Positions 10,180-17,494 of a DNA stretch of 64,000 nt are shown here, piece by piece. Each line of letters begins with the position of its first letter. The stretch's first letter is position 1. The position numbers and the translations under genes are program-made. This stretch comes from JAHEJJ01 sp965212205. Its GTDB lineage: Bacteria; Bacteroidota; Bacteroidia; Flavobacteriales; Flavobacteriaceae. The stretch spans positions 372,001-436,000 of the forward strand of contig CBDBUX010000011.1 in NCBI GenBank assembly GCA_965212205.1. Direction: 5' to 3'. The notes beneath the pieces were generated by a model, which searched no databases, was not told the origin of the DNA, and was given only the letters and a program-made list of their open reading frames with translations.

Positions 10180-10207
10180 AAAAGCCCTCATTTCATGTGG
10201 CTTTTTT
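10180..10207. terminator. Bidirectional hairpin with T tracts
   Basis: Stem AAAAGCC / GGCTTTT around a 12-base loop, followed on + by TTTTTT and on - by TTTTG. It lies upstream of the membrane-protein gene and downstream (on -) of the tRNA and repeats, so it could end the tRNA transcript. Confidence 0.5.
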
Positions 10208-10361
10208 GAGTTAGAATTACTAATCCCTCCCGATAGCTATCGCGACTATCGGACTCTTGATCCTGCAAAGCTCTGCAATTCAATACAGGATTACTCGCCC
10301 ATCCCGATAGCTATCGGGGCTCGTGATCCTGCAAAGCTCCGCTTTGAAAATAGTTCAAACA
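10208..10361. repeat. Tandem copies of a short palindrome-containing intergenic repeat
   Basis: Two copies of the same arrangement are seen: CCCGATAGCTATCG (10229-10242) followed by TGATCCTGCAAAGCTC (10258-10273), and the perfect palindrome CCCGATAGCTATCGGG (10303-10318) followed by the identical 16-mer (10324-10339). No open reading frame is credible here. This is repeat-type spacer DNA between the membrane-protein gene and the tRNA; whether it occurs elsewhere in the genome cannot be seen. Confidence 0.7.
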
Positions 10362-10392
10362 AAAAAACGCTCAAGCGAACTTGGCGTTTTTT
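10362..10392. terminator. Strong bidirectional terminator hairpin
   Basis: Stem AAAAAACGC plus CAAG pairs with CTTG plus GCGTTTTTT around a CGAA tetraloop with one bulged T. T tracts exist in both directions. On the minus strand it sits about 190 bases beyond the tRNA-Arg 3' end and is the best candidate to end that transcript. Confidence 0.75.
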
Positions 10393-10411
10393 CTTATCGA
10401 ACTATTTATTC

Positions 10412-10428
10412 GCGACCTCCACAGGATT
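10412..10428 (-). repeat. Duplicate of the tRNA-Arg 3' end (17 bases)
   Basis: GCGACCTCCACAGGATT here is identical to 10583-10599, which is the 3' end of the tRNA-Arg gene (acceptor strand and part of the T arm). The match stops abruptly, so this is a fragment and not a second tRNA. Duplicated tRNA 3' ends are typical of integration scars, but the 154 bases between the copies hold no gene, only an inverted pair TGAAAATGCA / TGCATTTTCA and low-complexity sequence. Confidence 0.6.
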
Positions 10429-10583
10429 ATTCCATGATCCTTCGAACCCCCTCCTGAAAATGCAAACATGCATCGCTCTCGCGCTGTGGTTTTGAATTTC
10501 TGTCCGCTTACAAAAACCTGCGGCTTTTGACGCTTCCAGAAAATACAAAACCCTGCATTTTCATACAGGGATTGCGCTTTAAG

Positions 10584-10657
10584 CGACCTCCACAGGATTC
10601 AAACCTGTAACCTCTTGAGCCGTAATCAAGTGCTCTATTCAGTTGAGCTAGGAGGCC
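10584..10657 (-). tRNA. tRNA-Arg (anticodon ACG)
   Basis: 74 nt cloverleaf on the minus strand: acceptor GGCCTCC pairs with GGAGGTC (one G-U), D arm GCTC...GAGC, anticodon stem CTTGA/TCAAG with loop TTACGGC giving anticodon ACG, T arm ACAGG-TTTGAAT-CCTGT, discriminator G. The CCA end is not encoded. The A34 is expected to be converted to inosine to read CGU/CGC/CGA. A good promoter lies upstream at 10732-10762. Confidence 0.96.
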
Positions 10658-10731
10658 ATTATTTCTTTTGAATTGACAGGGACCGGCAATCTATTGAACC
10701 TTCAACATTTGTCGGGAGCGCAATAGGGCTG

Positions 10732-10762
10732 CAAATATATTTCTTTTTTAAATTTAAGGCAA
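10732..10762 (-). promoter_or_regulatory. Promoter of tRNA-Arg
   Basis: On the minus strand TTG (10762-10760), 20 bases, TATATTTG (10739-10732): an exact match to the Bacteroidota consensus TTG-N19-21-TAnnTTTG. The start site would be near 10725, about 70 bases ahead of the mature tRNA. Confidence 0.75.
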
Positions 10763-10771
10763 AATAAGCTC

Positions 10772-11284
10772 ATGGATTTTAAAAGCTATATACGGAACAT
10801 ACATGACTTCCCGGAATCCGGTGTGGTCTTTAAGGATATAAGCCCCTTACTAAAGGACCCCAAAGCCTTTGCTGCCGCTATGAATGCCATGACGGATTTT
10901 GCAGGCGATCAAAAGATCGATAAAGTGATCGGAATCGAAAGCAGAGGTTTCTTCTTTGCACCACTCCTGGCCTTTCAATTAAATGCCGGCTTTGTTCCTG
11001 TTAGAAAAAAAGGTAAGCTGCCTGCAGATAAGATCAGTAGAACATACACTCTGGAATACGGTGATGATACCCTCGAAATCCACTCCGATAGCATTGAAGC
11101 GGGCGACAATATTCTTGTTCATGATGATGTGCTGGCCACCGGCGGGACGGCCAAAGCGACCTGTGAACTGGTAGAGGCACTTGGCGGCACTGTAGTACAA
11201 TGTAATTTTTTGTTAGAGTTGGGTTTTCTCAACGGACGAGCAAAACTCAAGGGGTATGATGTAAAATCCCTGATCGATTACTAG
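10772..11284 (+). CDS. apt: Adenine phosphoribosyltransferase
   Basis: 170 residues, normal length. It converts adenine and PRPP to AMP in purine salvage (cytoplasm). The PRPP-binding motif ILVHDDVLATGGTAKA is at residues 114-129, and the family segments DFPESGVVFKDISPLL (N-terminal) and ESRGFFFAPLLA (56-67) are intact. Starts at ATG 10772 after an AT-rich leader. It is divergent from the tRNA-Arg and its stop overlaps by three bases the stop of a 49-residue gene on the other strand (11281-11430). Confidence 0.97.
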   Translation: MDFKSYIRNIHDFPESGVVFKDISPLLKDPKAFAAAMNAMTDFAGDQKIDKVIGIESRGFFFAPLLAFQLNAGFVPVRKKGKLPADKISRTYTLEYGDDTLEIHSDSIEAGDNILVHDDVLATGGTAKATCELVEALGGTVVQCNFLLELGFLNGRAKLKGYDVKSLIDY

Positions 11285-11430
11285 TCCAATGCCCGAGCAG
11301 TAATATAAAATCGCCACCCTATTACGGCCAATTGAATTTTAGAAGCTTTGGCCAGATCTAATCGTCTTTTGCTATACGAAGGCAGTATGGCTTTATTGAG
11401 TATCGCTAAAAGTTTAAAAAATTGCTTCAT
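11281..11430 (-). CDS. Small conserved flavobacterial protein (49 aa)
   Basis: Begins MKQFFKLLAILNKAILPSYS, continues with a basic helix (KRRLDLAKASK) and ends IGWRFYITARALD. I recognise the pattern 'KAILPSYSKKxLDLxKASKxQxAxIGW' from small proteins common in Flavobacteriaceae, often left unannotated or mislabelled. A near-perfect -7 element TATCTTTG lies at 11448-11441 on the minus strand, only 10 bases before the ATG, implying an almost leaderless mRNA. Convergent with apt. Function unknown; the basic, tryptophan-containing short chain would suit a nucleic-acid or membrane partner. Confidence 0.75.
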   Translation of the reverse strand: MKQFFKLLAILNKAILPSYSKRRLDLAKASKIQLAVIGWRFYITARALD

Positions 11431-11463
11431 CACCAGCGAACAAAGATACCCGAATTAATGAAT

Positions 11464-11488
11464 GAAAAAAAGCTGTCTATGGACAGCT
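11464..11488 (-). terminator. Terminator after the small-peptide pair
   Basis: Minus-strand hairpin AGCTGTC-CATA-GACAGCT followed by TTTTTTT (plus-strand A tract at 11464-11470). It ends any transcript carrying the 44- and 20-residue peptides and precedes the promoter of the 49-residue gene. Confidence 0.75.
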
Positions 11489-11520
11489 CGTTACAATTGA
11501 AGTTATTTCGAGAACAGTGC

Positions 11521-11583
11521 TTACAAGAGTACAGATATCAATGAGATCATCAGGTAGAGTATGAGTTTTGCAAGCGCTATCAT
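11521..11583 (-). CDS. Candidate 20-residue hydrophobic peptide
   Basis: ATG (11583) to TAA (11521) encodes MIALAKLILY followed by ten more almost entirely hydrophobic residues (LMISLISVLL). It starts 17 bases after the stop of the 44-residue reading frame and is followed 32 bases later by a clear terminator, so the two could be co-transcribed. Size and hydrophobicity recall membrane peptides such as type I toxins or small membrane regulators, but no partner RNA was identified. It may be a chance frame. Confidence 0.3.
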   Translation of the reverse strand: MIALAKLILYLMISLISVLL

Positions 11584-11600
11584 GGTTTTAAATTTTAAGG

Positions 11601-11735
11601 TTAATACTTTGCTTTCAAATATTTAGGCCAATATATTACCGCGATATCCTTAGCTCCAAGCAAAAAGATAAAAATTAATGAAAGTAAGTACATATTTATA
11701 ATTAAAATAATGAATATGATTATATATGTAATCAT
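11601..11735 (-). CDS. Candidate 44-residue membrane peptide
   Basis: ATG at 11735 follows GAAGGAAAC, a rare Shine-Dalgarno-like site for this genome. The product starts MITYIIIFIILIIN, has a second hydrophobic run (YLLSLIFIFLLGA) and ends with a basic aromatic tail (YWPKYLKAKY). The DNA is very AT-rich, so 44 codons free of stop codons is mildly surprising. Lies upstream of the 20-residue peptide on the same strand and ahead of a terminator. Not recognised; coding status uncertain. Confidence 0.4.
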   Translation of the reverse strand: MITYIIIFIILIINMYLLSLIFIFLLGAKDIAVIYWPKYLKAKY

Positions 11736-11887
11736 GTTTCCTTCAATAACCTGAATAAAATCAATAATAAAATGCAATTAATATTAACATATGTAAGTTT
11801 TGAAGGGGGTATTTTACTCTTTTTTCGTTTTTCAAGGGAGAAAATCTGTGAAAAATGAGGTTTTTCACCAAATCCATCATTATAACC
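11736..11887. other. AT-rich spacer, nothing recognised
   Basis: Between the small-peptide frames and the blaR1 terminator. No conserved reading frame, RNA fold or promoter match could be supported, although the start of any small-peptide transcript must lie here. Confidence 0.4.
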
Positions 11888-11916
11888 AAAAACCGACCCC
11901 GAACGGATCGGTTTTT
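11888..11916 (-). terminator. Terminator of the hydrolase-blaI-blaR1 operon
   Basis: Perfect nine-base stem AAAAACCGA / TCGGTTTTT around an 11-base loop, 39 bases past the blaR1 stop. T runs exist on both strands. Confidence 0.8.
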
Positions 11917-11954
11917 AGATACGGCCAGTTTAGGCCATATTTGAAGGATGATCC

Positions 11955-13628
11955 CTATTGTTTTGTGGTGATCTCCAAAGCGTGCTCGATCTCCTCACCA
12001 TATTTCTTAACAGCAGAATCTCCTTTGATCACATTTATCCTCTCTATGTCGTCGGGTTCCAGCTCTTTTATTTTATCCTGACCTACCACTTCACCATTGA
12101 GTAGGATGATCCAATCGTCGCCCAGCTCGCCATCCATAAAAAAGAATCCGCCTCCATCACCGCTGATTACCTCTACATTATGGTCAGATTCATGATCACT
12201 CATTATCATAATATGACTGTCTTTTTCCGCTTTGCCTATGGTCTGGATCTTTATTTTTTTCGTGTGGAGCTTGCCCTCCTTTTCCATGTCTTCCAACTCG
12301 GCTCTGCTGATCTCCTTTCCGTTTACCCGGATAGTTTCTTTACCGTCGTCTTTGTAAATTTCGATCGACTGGTGGGCGTCATCATCTGAATAGACCCAGG
12401 TGGAATGGCTTTTTTCCTGATGTATCATTTTAACCTCTTCTCCATCCTTGCCGGTAAAAAAGAAATTTTTATCTCCATTGAAAATGATGTTCACCGGGTC
12501 TATAGGACTTCCGTCATTATTGAAGCTGGAAGATCCTATAAAAGACTGGCTTCCTTTTTTCTTGGTGGTGATGGTGATGCTGATATCTATAATCTCTTTC
12601 TGATCATTATGCACCACGGTATAGGAAAAATCTATTCCCTTCTTTCTAAGATCTTTTTTAAGATCTTCCAATTCTTTATCACTGGTGTCTTTGTTGATGT
12701 GAATCTTAATGGTCTGAACCTTACTCTCGGTTATTTGAAGGCCTGGTGTACTGCCTTCCGCCGGTAAATAAACCATCTCTGAATTAAAGGCATAAAGAAA
12801 AAGTGTGAGCACCGGTACGATGATCAGGGTTTTCAGCGCCTGGTGTTTTTTTGATTTTGTTCGATTTAACATGACTATTCGTTTTTTGATTAATGAATTA
12901 TAAAAACTGTTGCTAACCGCCAATGATCGGGGAATTACCGAAACCTTTAGCATAGTATACTGGTAAGACTTTGGTGAGCTTAAACTGGAGGTCGCCTCCC
13001 GGTCGGCCAGGAATTCCAGGTTCTGTTTGATATTGGCAATGTAGAACCAGCTTACCGGATTAAACCATTGCCAGATCAGGACGGTATTTGCGATCAAAAC
13101 ATCAAGCGAATGCCACTGCTTGCAGTGAACTTTTTCGTGATCCATGATAGCTGTTAATTCTTCTTCTGGATGCTTGTCCGGGTTATAGAAAATATAGTTA
13201 AAGAAGGAAAACGGCGCGATATCCCGCTTAACCTCCACCAATTTATAACCAGCACTTTTTATAATCCTGCCAGCCAAGAGTATTTTCCTTAACGAGAATA
13301 ATTGCATCAGTAATCGAAGAGCCATAACACTGCAGCCTGCCACAAAAAGCCATTGGAGTAATACAAGCCAATCAAGACCAGTACTCACAGCCAATGGTGC
13401 AGCTTCGACCGGATTCAGTGAGCCGTTCGATATTTGAGTAACCGGCACCATCTCCACATAATGTTTTATCCTGAGAATAGGATGTATCGCTGCCAAAACA
13501 ACACCGCTGAGTAGAAATACCCGGTTTAAGGAGAAGAAGGTTTCTCTTTTCAAGAATACTTCATATGCCGTATGAAACAGGATCAATATTGCCGATGCTT
13601 TGATGATGTACAATAACCAATTTTCCAT
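11955..13628 (-). CDS. BlaR1-like M56 family sensor metallopeptidase with plug-like C-terminus
   Basis: 557 residues. Membrane helices at ~6-24, 34-50, 87-108 and ~277-294. The M56 zinc site is HEKVH (164-168) with acidic ligand candidates in LEFLADREA (203-211). In BlaR1/MecR1 systems such peptidases cleave or trigger loss of the BlaI repressor. There is no penicillin-binding sensor domain; instead ~260 extracytoplasmic residues end in DDIERINVIKGDSAVKKYG...ITTK, which resembles the plug motif of TonB-dependent receptors, a fusion I know from other Bacteroidota M56 proteins. Starts exactly at the base after the blaI stop. The sensed signal is unknown. Confidence 0.88.
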   Translation of the reverse strand: MENWLLYIIKASAILILFHTAYEVFLKRETFFSLNRVFLLSGVVLAAIHPILRIKHYVEMVPVTQISNGSLNPVEAAPLAVSTGLDWLVLLQWLFVAGCSVMALRLLMQLFSLRKILLAGRIIKSAGYKLVEVKRDIAPFSFFNYIFYNPDKHPEEELTAIMDHEKVHCKQWHSLDVLIANTVLIWQWFNPVSWFYIANIKQNLEFLADREATSSLSSPKSYQYTMLKVSVIPRSLAVSNSFYNSLIKKRIVMLNRTKSKKHQALKTLIIVPVLTLFLYAFNSEMVYLPAEGSTPGLQITESKVQTIKIHINKDTSDKELEDLKKDLRKKGIDFSYTVVHNDQKEIIDISITITTKKKGSQSFIGSSSFNNDGSPIDPVNIIFNGDKNFFFTGKDGEEVKMIHQEKSHSTWVYSDDDAHQSIEIYKDDGKETIRVNGKEISRAELEDMEKEGKLHTKKIKIQTIGKAEKDSHIMIMSDHESDHNVEVISGDGGGFFFMDGELGDDWIILLNGEVVGQDKIKELEPDDIERINVIKGDSAVKKYGEEIEHALEITTKQ

Positions 13629-14006
13629 TTACTTGTTTTTTTCTATAAGCTCAATGATCTCCCTTAACTCTTCGGTGGTAATCTTTTGCTCTTTGGCAAA
13701 GAAGGAAACCATATTCTTATAACTGTTATCATAAAAATCGGCGACAGTTTTGTTGACAAAACGCTTGCGATACTCTTCCCGGGCAACCAGTGGAAAATAT
13801 CGATGCGTATTGCCGAAGGCTTCATAGCCTACATATTTCTTATCTTCCAGATGGCGTACTATCGTAGACAATGTATTGTAGTGTGGTTTACTACCGCTAT
13901 ATTCTTTCAGGATATCCTTTACAAAACCCTTTTTGAGCTTCCAGAGGATCTTCATTACCTCTTCTTCTTTGTTGGTTAATTTTTGAAGTTCGCTTTTCAT
14001 TTTCAT
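13629..14006 (-). CDS. BlaI/MecI/CopY family transcriptional repressor
   Basis: 125 residues with the family layout: a winged helix in the first 75 (LTNKEEEVMKILWKLKKGFV, PHYNTLSTIVRHLEDKKYV) and a C-terminal dimerisation helix pair (FVNKTVADFYDNSYKNMVSFF). It lies between the serine hydrolase (8-base gap) and blaR1 (no gap), so one mRNA encodes all three. Such repressors bind TACA/TGTA palindromes; TAGTTGTACAACTA overlaps the operon promoter at 15115-15128, so autoregulation is likely. The start could be ATG 14006 or 14000 (MKMKSE). Confidence 0.93.
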   Translation of the reverse strand: MKMKSELQKLTNKEEEVMKILWKLKKGFVKDILKEYSGSKPHYNTLSTIVRHLEDKKYVGYEAFGNTHRYFPLVAREEYRKRFVNKTVADFYDNSYKNMVSFFAKEQKITTEELREIIELIEKNK

Positions 14007-14014
14007 TTATTGAT

Positions 14015-15076
14015 TTAAAGAATTTGGGCAATATTACGCGCCATGTCCTCAGCATTGCTACTCGCGGCATTCGATAAAACGATCACCGTATAGCCCGAAG
14101 CAGGAAAGTTCAGGAAATCCGCAAAAAAATAACCGTTACCCCCATTATGTGCGATAAGCTCTCCTTTAGAGGTAGCCGGGAAAATAGCCCAGCCGTATCC
14201 GTAATAGGAATGTCCTGAACGATCTTCCGGCACATGCTTTTTAAAATACTTCTCTTTGGCCTCCTTAGAAAGGATTTCATCTTTATCCAGGGCTTGTTTC
14301 CATTTATAAAGGTCTGCAGCGGTAGAAAGTATACCCCCGTTTCCTTTTAAATTGAGGTAGGGCCCATTTGCCGACCAGTTTTGCTGATCCGGGCGACCGC
14401 CATCTGAATCCCCCCTGTAACCATGAGCCACTTGAACTTCATCCCACTTAGGCATGACATAGCCCGTAAGATTCATGCCTGCACGACTAAACAGCTGTTC
14501 GGCAAGATATTTTTCATAATCGCTACCCGAAACCCGCTCGATGATGATGGCCAGCAGGCTGTAGCCCACGTTGGAGTACTTATATGGATTTTTTTTGGAT
14601 ACATTTCCGAGTTTTGATATCGCCCTTTGAATGAATTCCGTTTCGCTGATCGCTTCATAATCATCGCCGATGGCATCTGGAAATCCAGCCGTATGAGTAA
14701 GTAACTCATGTATAGTGATGACCCTCGAAACCTGTTTAAATTCCGGAATGTAGAGATCTATTGGATCTGTTACTTTTAGCTGTTCCTGCATCTCCAACTT
14801 TAATATGGCTGCTGCGGTAAATTGTTTGGTAAGAGATCCAATATCGTATACCGTTTTGTTAGAATTGCCCAGTTTCTCTGACCGGTCTGCATAACCATAC
14901 GATTGTAAGAAGATCTGCTGGTCATTACTGGCGACTAATACCGTACCTGAAAACCCAAGGCTCGATTCTTGACTGAGTAGATCGGTGAGCGCATCCTGTA
15001 TTTGCCCCTTGTCCTGCCCATGGATCATAATTGAGGCAAGCAGGAGAATTGGTAGAATTAAACTGCTTTTTATCAT
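14015..15076 (-). CDS. Secreted serine hydrolase, class C beta-lactamase/PBP4* family
   Basis: Start at ATG 15076 gives a clean signal peptide (MIKSSLILPILLLASIMIHGQ); a longer frame to 15148 would cross the promoter. The 353-residue protein has SLTK at 81-84 (nucleophile Ser and Lys), YSN at 167-169 and HNGG at 310-313 in place of KTG, the usual set for the beta-lactamase-like esterase/DD-peptidase family. First gene of the hydrolase-blaI-blaR1 operon, so it may be the effector of that circuit; whether it attacks beta-lactams, peptidoglycan peptides or esters cannot be told. Confidence 0.9.
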   Translation of the reverse strand: MIKSSLILPILLLASIMIHGQDKGQIQDALTDLLSQESSLGFSGTVLVASNDQQIFLQSYGYADRSEKLGNSNKTVYDIGSLTKQFTAAAILKLEMQEQLKVTDPIDLYIPEFKQVSRVITIHELLTHTAGFPDAIGDDYEAISETEFIQRAISKLGNVSKKNPYKYSNVGYSLLAIIIERVSGSDYEKYLAEQLFSRAGMNLTGYVMPKWDEVQVAHGYRGDSDGGRPDQQNWSANGPYLNLKGNGGILSTAADLYKWKQALDKDEILSKEAKEKYFKKHVPEDRSGHSYYGYGWAIFPATSKGELIAHNGGNGYFFADFLNFPASGYTVIVLSNAASSNAEDMARNIAQIL

Positions 15077-15094
15077 GACGATTTGATTGATGAT

Positions 15095-15128
15095 CGAAAC
15101 TATTACTAATATTTTAGTTGTACAACTA
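15095..15128 (-). promoter_or_regulatory. Promoter and candidate BlaI operator of the hydrolase operon
   Basis: On the minus strand TTG (15125-15123), 20 bases, TAGTTTCG (15102-15095, one mismatch from TAnnTTTG). The TTG lies inside the perfect 14-base palindrome TAGTTGTACAACTA (15115-15128), which carries the TGTA/TACA core of known BlaI, MecI and CopY operators. A repressor bound there would cover the -33 element. The start codon is 39 bases downstream of the palindrome. Confidence 0.75.
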
Positions 15129-15242
15129 TTTTTATAGTTATTTAACATTTTTAAGCTTGTTCAGACCGATTTTGCTATTTACTTTACTCATTTAACCCCA
15201 CCTAAAACCTGCATCTAATCCTTTCAGTTATCTTTGAGCCCA

Positions 15243-16190
15243 ATGGCATCTATGATCGATATCCTCTTTATCATTGGAGGCTTGATTCTCCTGATAGCAG
15301 GCGGAAACTGGCTCCTGAAATCGGCCGTTGCACTTTCCCTGCGGCTGAACATTTCCAAGATCATTATAGGGATGACCGTAGTTTCCTTTGCCACCTCAGC
15401 CCCAGAACTGATCGTGAGTATCAATGCGGCTATTACAGGCTTCCCCGATCTGGCACTGGGCAATGTGGTGGGCTCCAATATTGCTAACCTGGGACTAGTA
15501 CTGGCGATCATTATTCTGCTGAGCCCGATTGAGGTGAGAAAGAGTTTTTATGTTACCGATTGGCCTATGATGATGGCAGCATCATTAATGTTTTTTGGTT
15601 TTATTTACTTCGATGGGATGTTGATGGAGTATGAAGGGTGTATAATGTTCGCCTTCCTTTTTATATTCCTGGTTTATTTACTGCGATACCAGCGAACAGC
15701 AGTTGTAGATGATCTTCCGGAAGACGATCGGCCACTACCGATCTATCTGTCTGTGCTCTACCTCTTGCTGGGATGCGGGGCACTCTGGGGAGGATCAGAA
15801 TTACTGGTCCAAGGATCGGTAGGCCTGGCGCGTCACTATGGTGTAAGTGACCGGATTATTGGGATCACCGTCGTTTCTATCGGGACCAGTATACCAGAAC
15901 TAGCGGCATCGGTTATTGCGATTATAAAAAAGGAAAAAGCGATTTCGGTAGGTAATCTGCTCGGTTCCAATATTTTTAATCTCCTGGCCGTACTGGGGAT
16001 TACATCCATGATCACTCCTATAGAAGTTAAAGATCAGAGCCTGCTGACCAATGATATTTTTTGGATGCTCGGTATTTCTTTTCTAATCCTTCCGCTGGTC
16101 TTTTTTCCCAAAGGGCTACGATTGGGCTGGCGCGATGGGCTGGTGCTTATCACGGCCTATTTCATTTTTATTTATTTGACCTTCAACTAA
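15243..16190 (+). CDS. Calcium/sodium antiporter (CaCA family, YrbG-like)
   Basis: 315 residues with two inverted alpha repeats: FATSAPELIVSINAA with GNVVGSNIANLG in the first half, and IGTSIPELAASVIAI with GNLLGSNIFNLL in the second. These form the cation path of Na+/Ca2+ exchangers. About ten membrane helices. Inner-membrane ion homeostasis. ATG 15243 (MASMIDI) is preferred over a TTG at 15234; ATG 15252 is also possible. Single gene ending in a strong hairpin. Confidence 0.94.
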   Translation: MASMIDILFIIGGLILLIAGGNWLLKSAVALSLRLNISKIIIGMTVVSFATSAPELIVSINAAITGFPDLALGNVVGSNIANLGLVLAIIILLSPIEVRKSFYVTDWPMMMAASLMFFGFIYFDGMLMEYEGCIMFAFLFIFLVYLLRYQRTAVVDDLPEDDRPLPIYLSVLYLLLGCGALWGGSELLVQGSVGLARHYGVSDRIIGITVVSIGTSIPELAASVIAIIKKEKAISVGNLLGSNIFNLLAVLGITSMITPIEVKDQSLLTNDIFWMLGISFLILPLVFFPKGLRLGWRDGLVLITAYFIFIYLTFN

Positions 16191-16193
16191 AAA

Positions 16194-16224
16194 ACCGCCC
16201 CTGGTCTCTGACACCAAGGGCGGT
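16194..16224. terminator. Hairpin between the antiporter and glnII
   Basis: Stem ACCGCCC / GGGCGGT with a 17-base loop, A-rich before and T-containing after. Serves the converging antiporter and glutamine synthetase transcripts. Confidence 0.7.
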
Positions 16225-16253
16225 CTTCATATTATATTTCCGTGCTTAAACCT

Positions 16254-17279
16254 TTATCCGGCTACAGCCTCTACCTTCGCGGATTTAACCGTTTTAATAA
16301 TTTTTGCAGCGATCTGGTAAGGATTACCATTCGAAGCTGGTCGGCGGTCTTCCAGCCATCCTTTCCAACCGCTTTCTACCGTTGCGATAGGGATCCGGAT
16401 CGAAGCCCCACGGTCTGAAACGCCATATGAGAACTGGTCGATAGACTGGGTCTCATGGAGACCAGTCAGTCGCTGATCATTATGCGCACCGTATACATTG
16501 ATGTGTTCACCGTGAACTGGCCTGAACGCCTCACAGATGATATCATATATATCTTTGCTACCAGCATTTCTAAGGATGCTGTTCGAAAAATTAGCATGCA
16601 TTCCACTTCCATTCCAATCGCCTTTAACAGGCTTTGGGTGAAGTTCTATATAATATCCGTGTTCCTCGGTGATCCTGTTCAATAAATAACGGGCTATCCA
16701 TAATTCGTCACCAGCTTTTTTAGCGCCCTTGGCAAAATTCTGGAATTCCCACTGGCCAGGAGCCACTTCCTGGTTGATCCCTTCAATATTTAGTCCGGCT
16801 TCCAGACACACTTCCAAATGTTCGTATACAAATTCACGACCCCATGTGAAACGTCCTCCTACAGAACAGTAATATTGTCCTTGAGGATAAGGAAAACCTC
16901 TCTTTGGAAAACCGAGTGGTAGATCGGTATCGATATCCATTATGAAATACTCCTGCTCAAAACCGAACCAGAAGTCTTCATCATCGTCGTCTATTTTCGC
17001 CCTGTGATTCGATTCGTGAGGAGTTCCGTCAGAATTTAACACCTCGTTCATTACCAACCACCCATTATCTCTCTGAGGATCCGGGTAAATCGCTACGGGT
17101 TTTAGCAGACAATCGGAAGAATTACCTTCAGCCTGTAAGGTAGAACTGCCGTCAAAAGACCAGATTGGGCAGTTTTCCAATTTTCCATCAAAACCGTCAA
17201 CAACTTTAGTTTTACTTCGCAGCTCCTGTACGGGAGAGTAACCGTCTAACCAAATGTATTCTAACTTTGCTTTGCTCAT
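16254..17279 (-). CDS. Glutamine synthetase type II
   Basis: 341 residues, the short eukaryote-like GSII form with an N-terminal beta-grasp domain. Catalytic segments visible: FGFEQEYFIMD (Glu ligands), GINQEVAPGQWEFQ, GDWNGSGMHANFSNS (glutamate/ATP), GLHETQSIDQFSYGVSDRGASIRIP. It makes glutamine from glutamate, ammonia and ATP. It stands divergent to a type III synthetase 215 bases away; the shared intergenic region carries a strong promoter for this gene and GGGG(T)TAATT elements also found before the ammonium-transport operon. Presumably nitrogen-regulated. Confidence 0.96.
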   Translation of the reverse strand: MSKAKLEYIWLDGYSPVQELRSKTKVVDGFDGKLENCPIWSFDGSSTLQAEGNSSDCLLKPVAIYPDPQRDNGWLVMNEVLNSDGTPHESNHRAKIDDDDEDFWFGFEQEYFIMDIDTDLPLGFPKRGFPYPQGQYYCSVGGRFTWGREFVYEHLEVCLEAGLNIEGINQEVAPGQWEFQNFAKGAKKAGDELWIARYLLNRITEEHGYYIELHPKPVKGDWNGSGMHANFSNSILRNAGSKDIYDIICEAFRPVHGEHINVYGAHNDQRLTGLHETQSIDQFSYGVSDRGASIRIPIATVESGWKGWLEDRRPASNGNPYQIAAKIIKTVKSAKVEAVAG

Positions 17280-17315
17280 AATTCCAAGGATTAGTTATAA
17301 TGTTTAAAAGATCGT

Positions 17316-17347
17316 CAAAAATATATTTTTTCTTAACATCGCCACAA
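17316..17347 (-). promoter_or_regulatory. Promoter of the type II glutamine synthetase
   Basis: Minus strand TTG (17347-17345), 21 bases, TATTTTTG (17323-17316): exact Bacteroidota consensus. The first GGGGTAATTA element starts at 17356, immediately upstream of the -33 site. Confidence 0.7.
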
Positions 17348-17353
17348 CAATTC

Positions 17354-17452
17354 TAGGGGTAATTATCAAATTTATCGACATATTTATCAACACCCCCCTT
17401 TTTTTTAGGGTTAATTGCAATATATCTAATATTTTGGGGTTAATTTGTCAAA
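17354..17452. promoter_or_regulatory. Cluster of GGGG(T)TAATT elements between the two glutamine synthetases
   Basis: Three same-strand copies: TAGGGGTAATTATCAAAT (17354-17371), TAGGGTTAATTGCAATAT (17406-17423) and TTGGGGTTAATTTGTCAAAT (17434-17453). Copies 1 and 3 share the pattern GGGGT..AATT..TCAAAT. The same core occurs as an inverted repeat before the PII gene at 39804-39834. Copy 1 abuts the glnII -33 site; copy 2 stands 18 bases before an ATATTTTG that may be the -7 element of the GSIII gene. Interpreted as binding sites of an unidentified nitrogen regulator. Confidence 0.55.
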
Positions 17453-17494
17453 TATTCAATAAGCTACCAGTACCTTCATATAAATTAGGATATA

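Noticed and set aside
10208..10400. Possible CRISPR array from repeated units
   Set aside because: Only two imperfect copies with unequal spacing and internal palindromes; no spacers of constant length and no cas genes.
12405..12767. Plus-strand frame of 120 codons inside blaR1
   Set aside because: Antisense to the C-terminal part of the BlaR1-like gene, no motif or start signal; shadow of the real gene.
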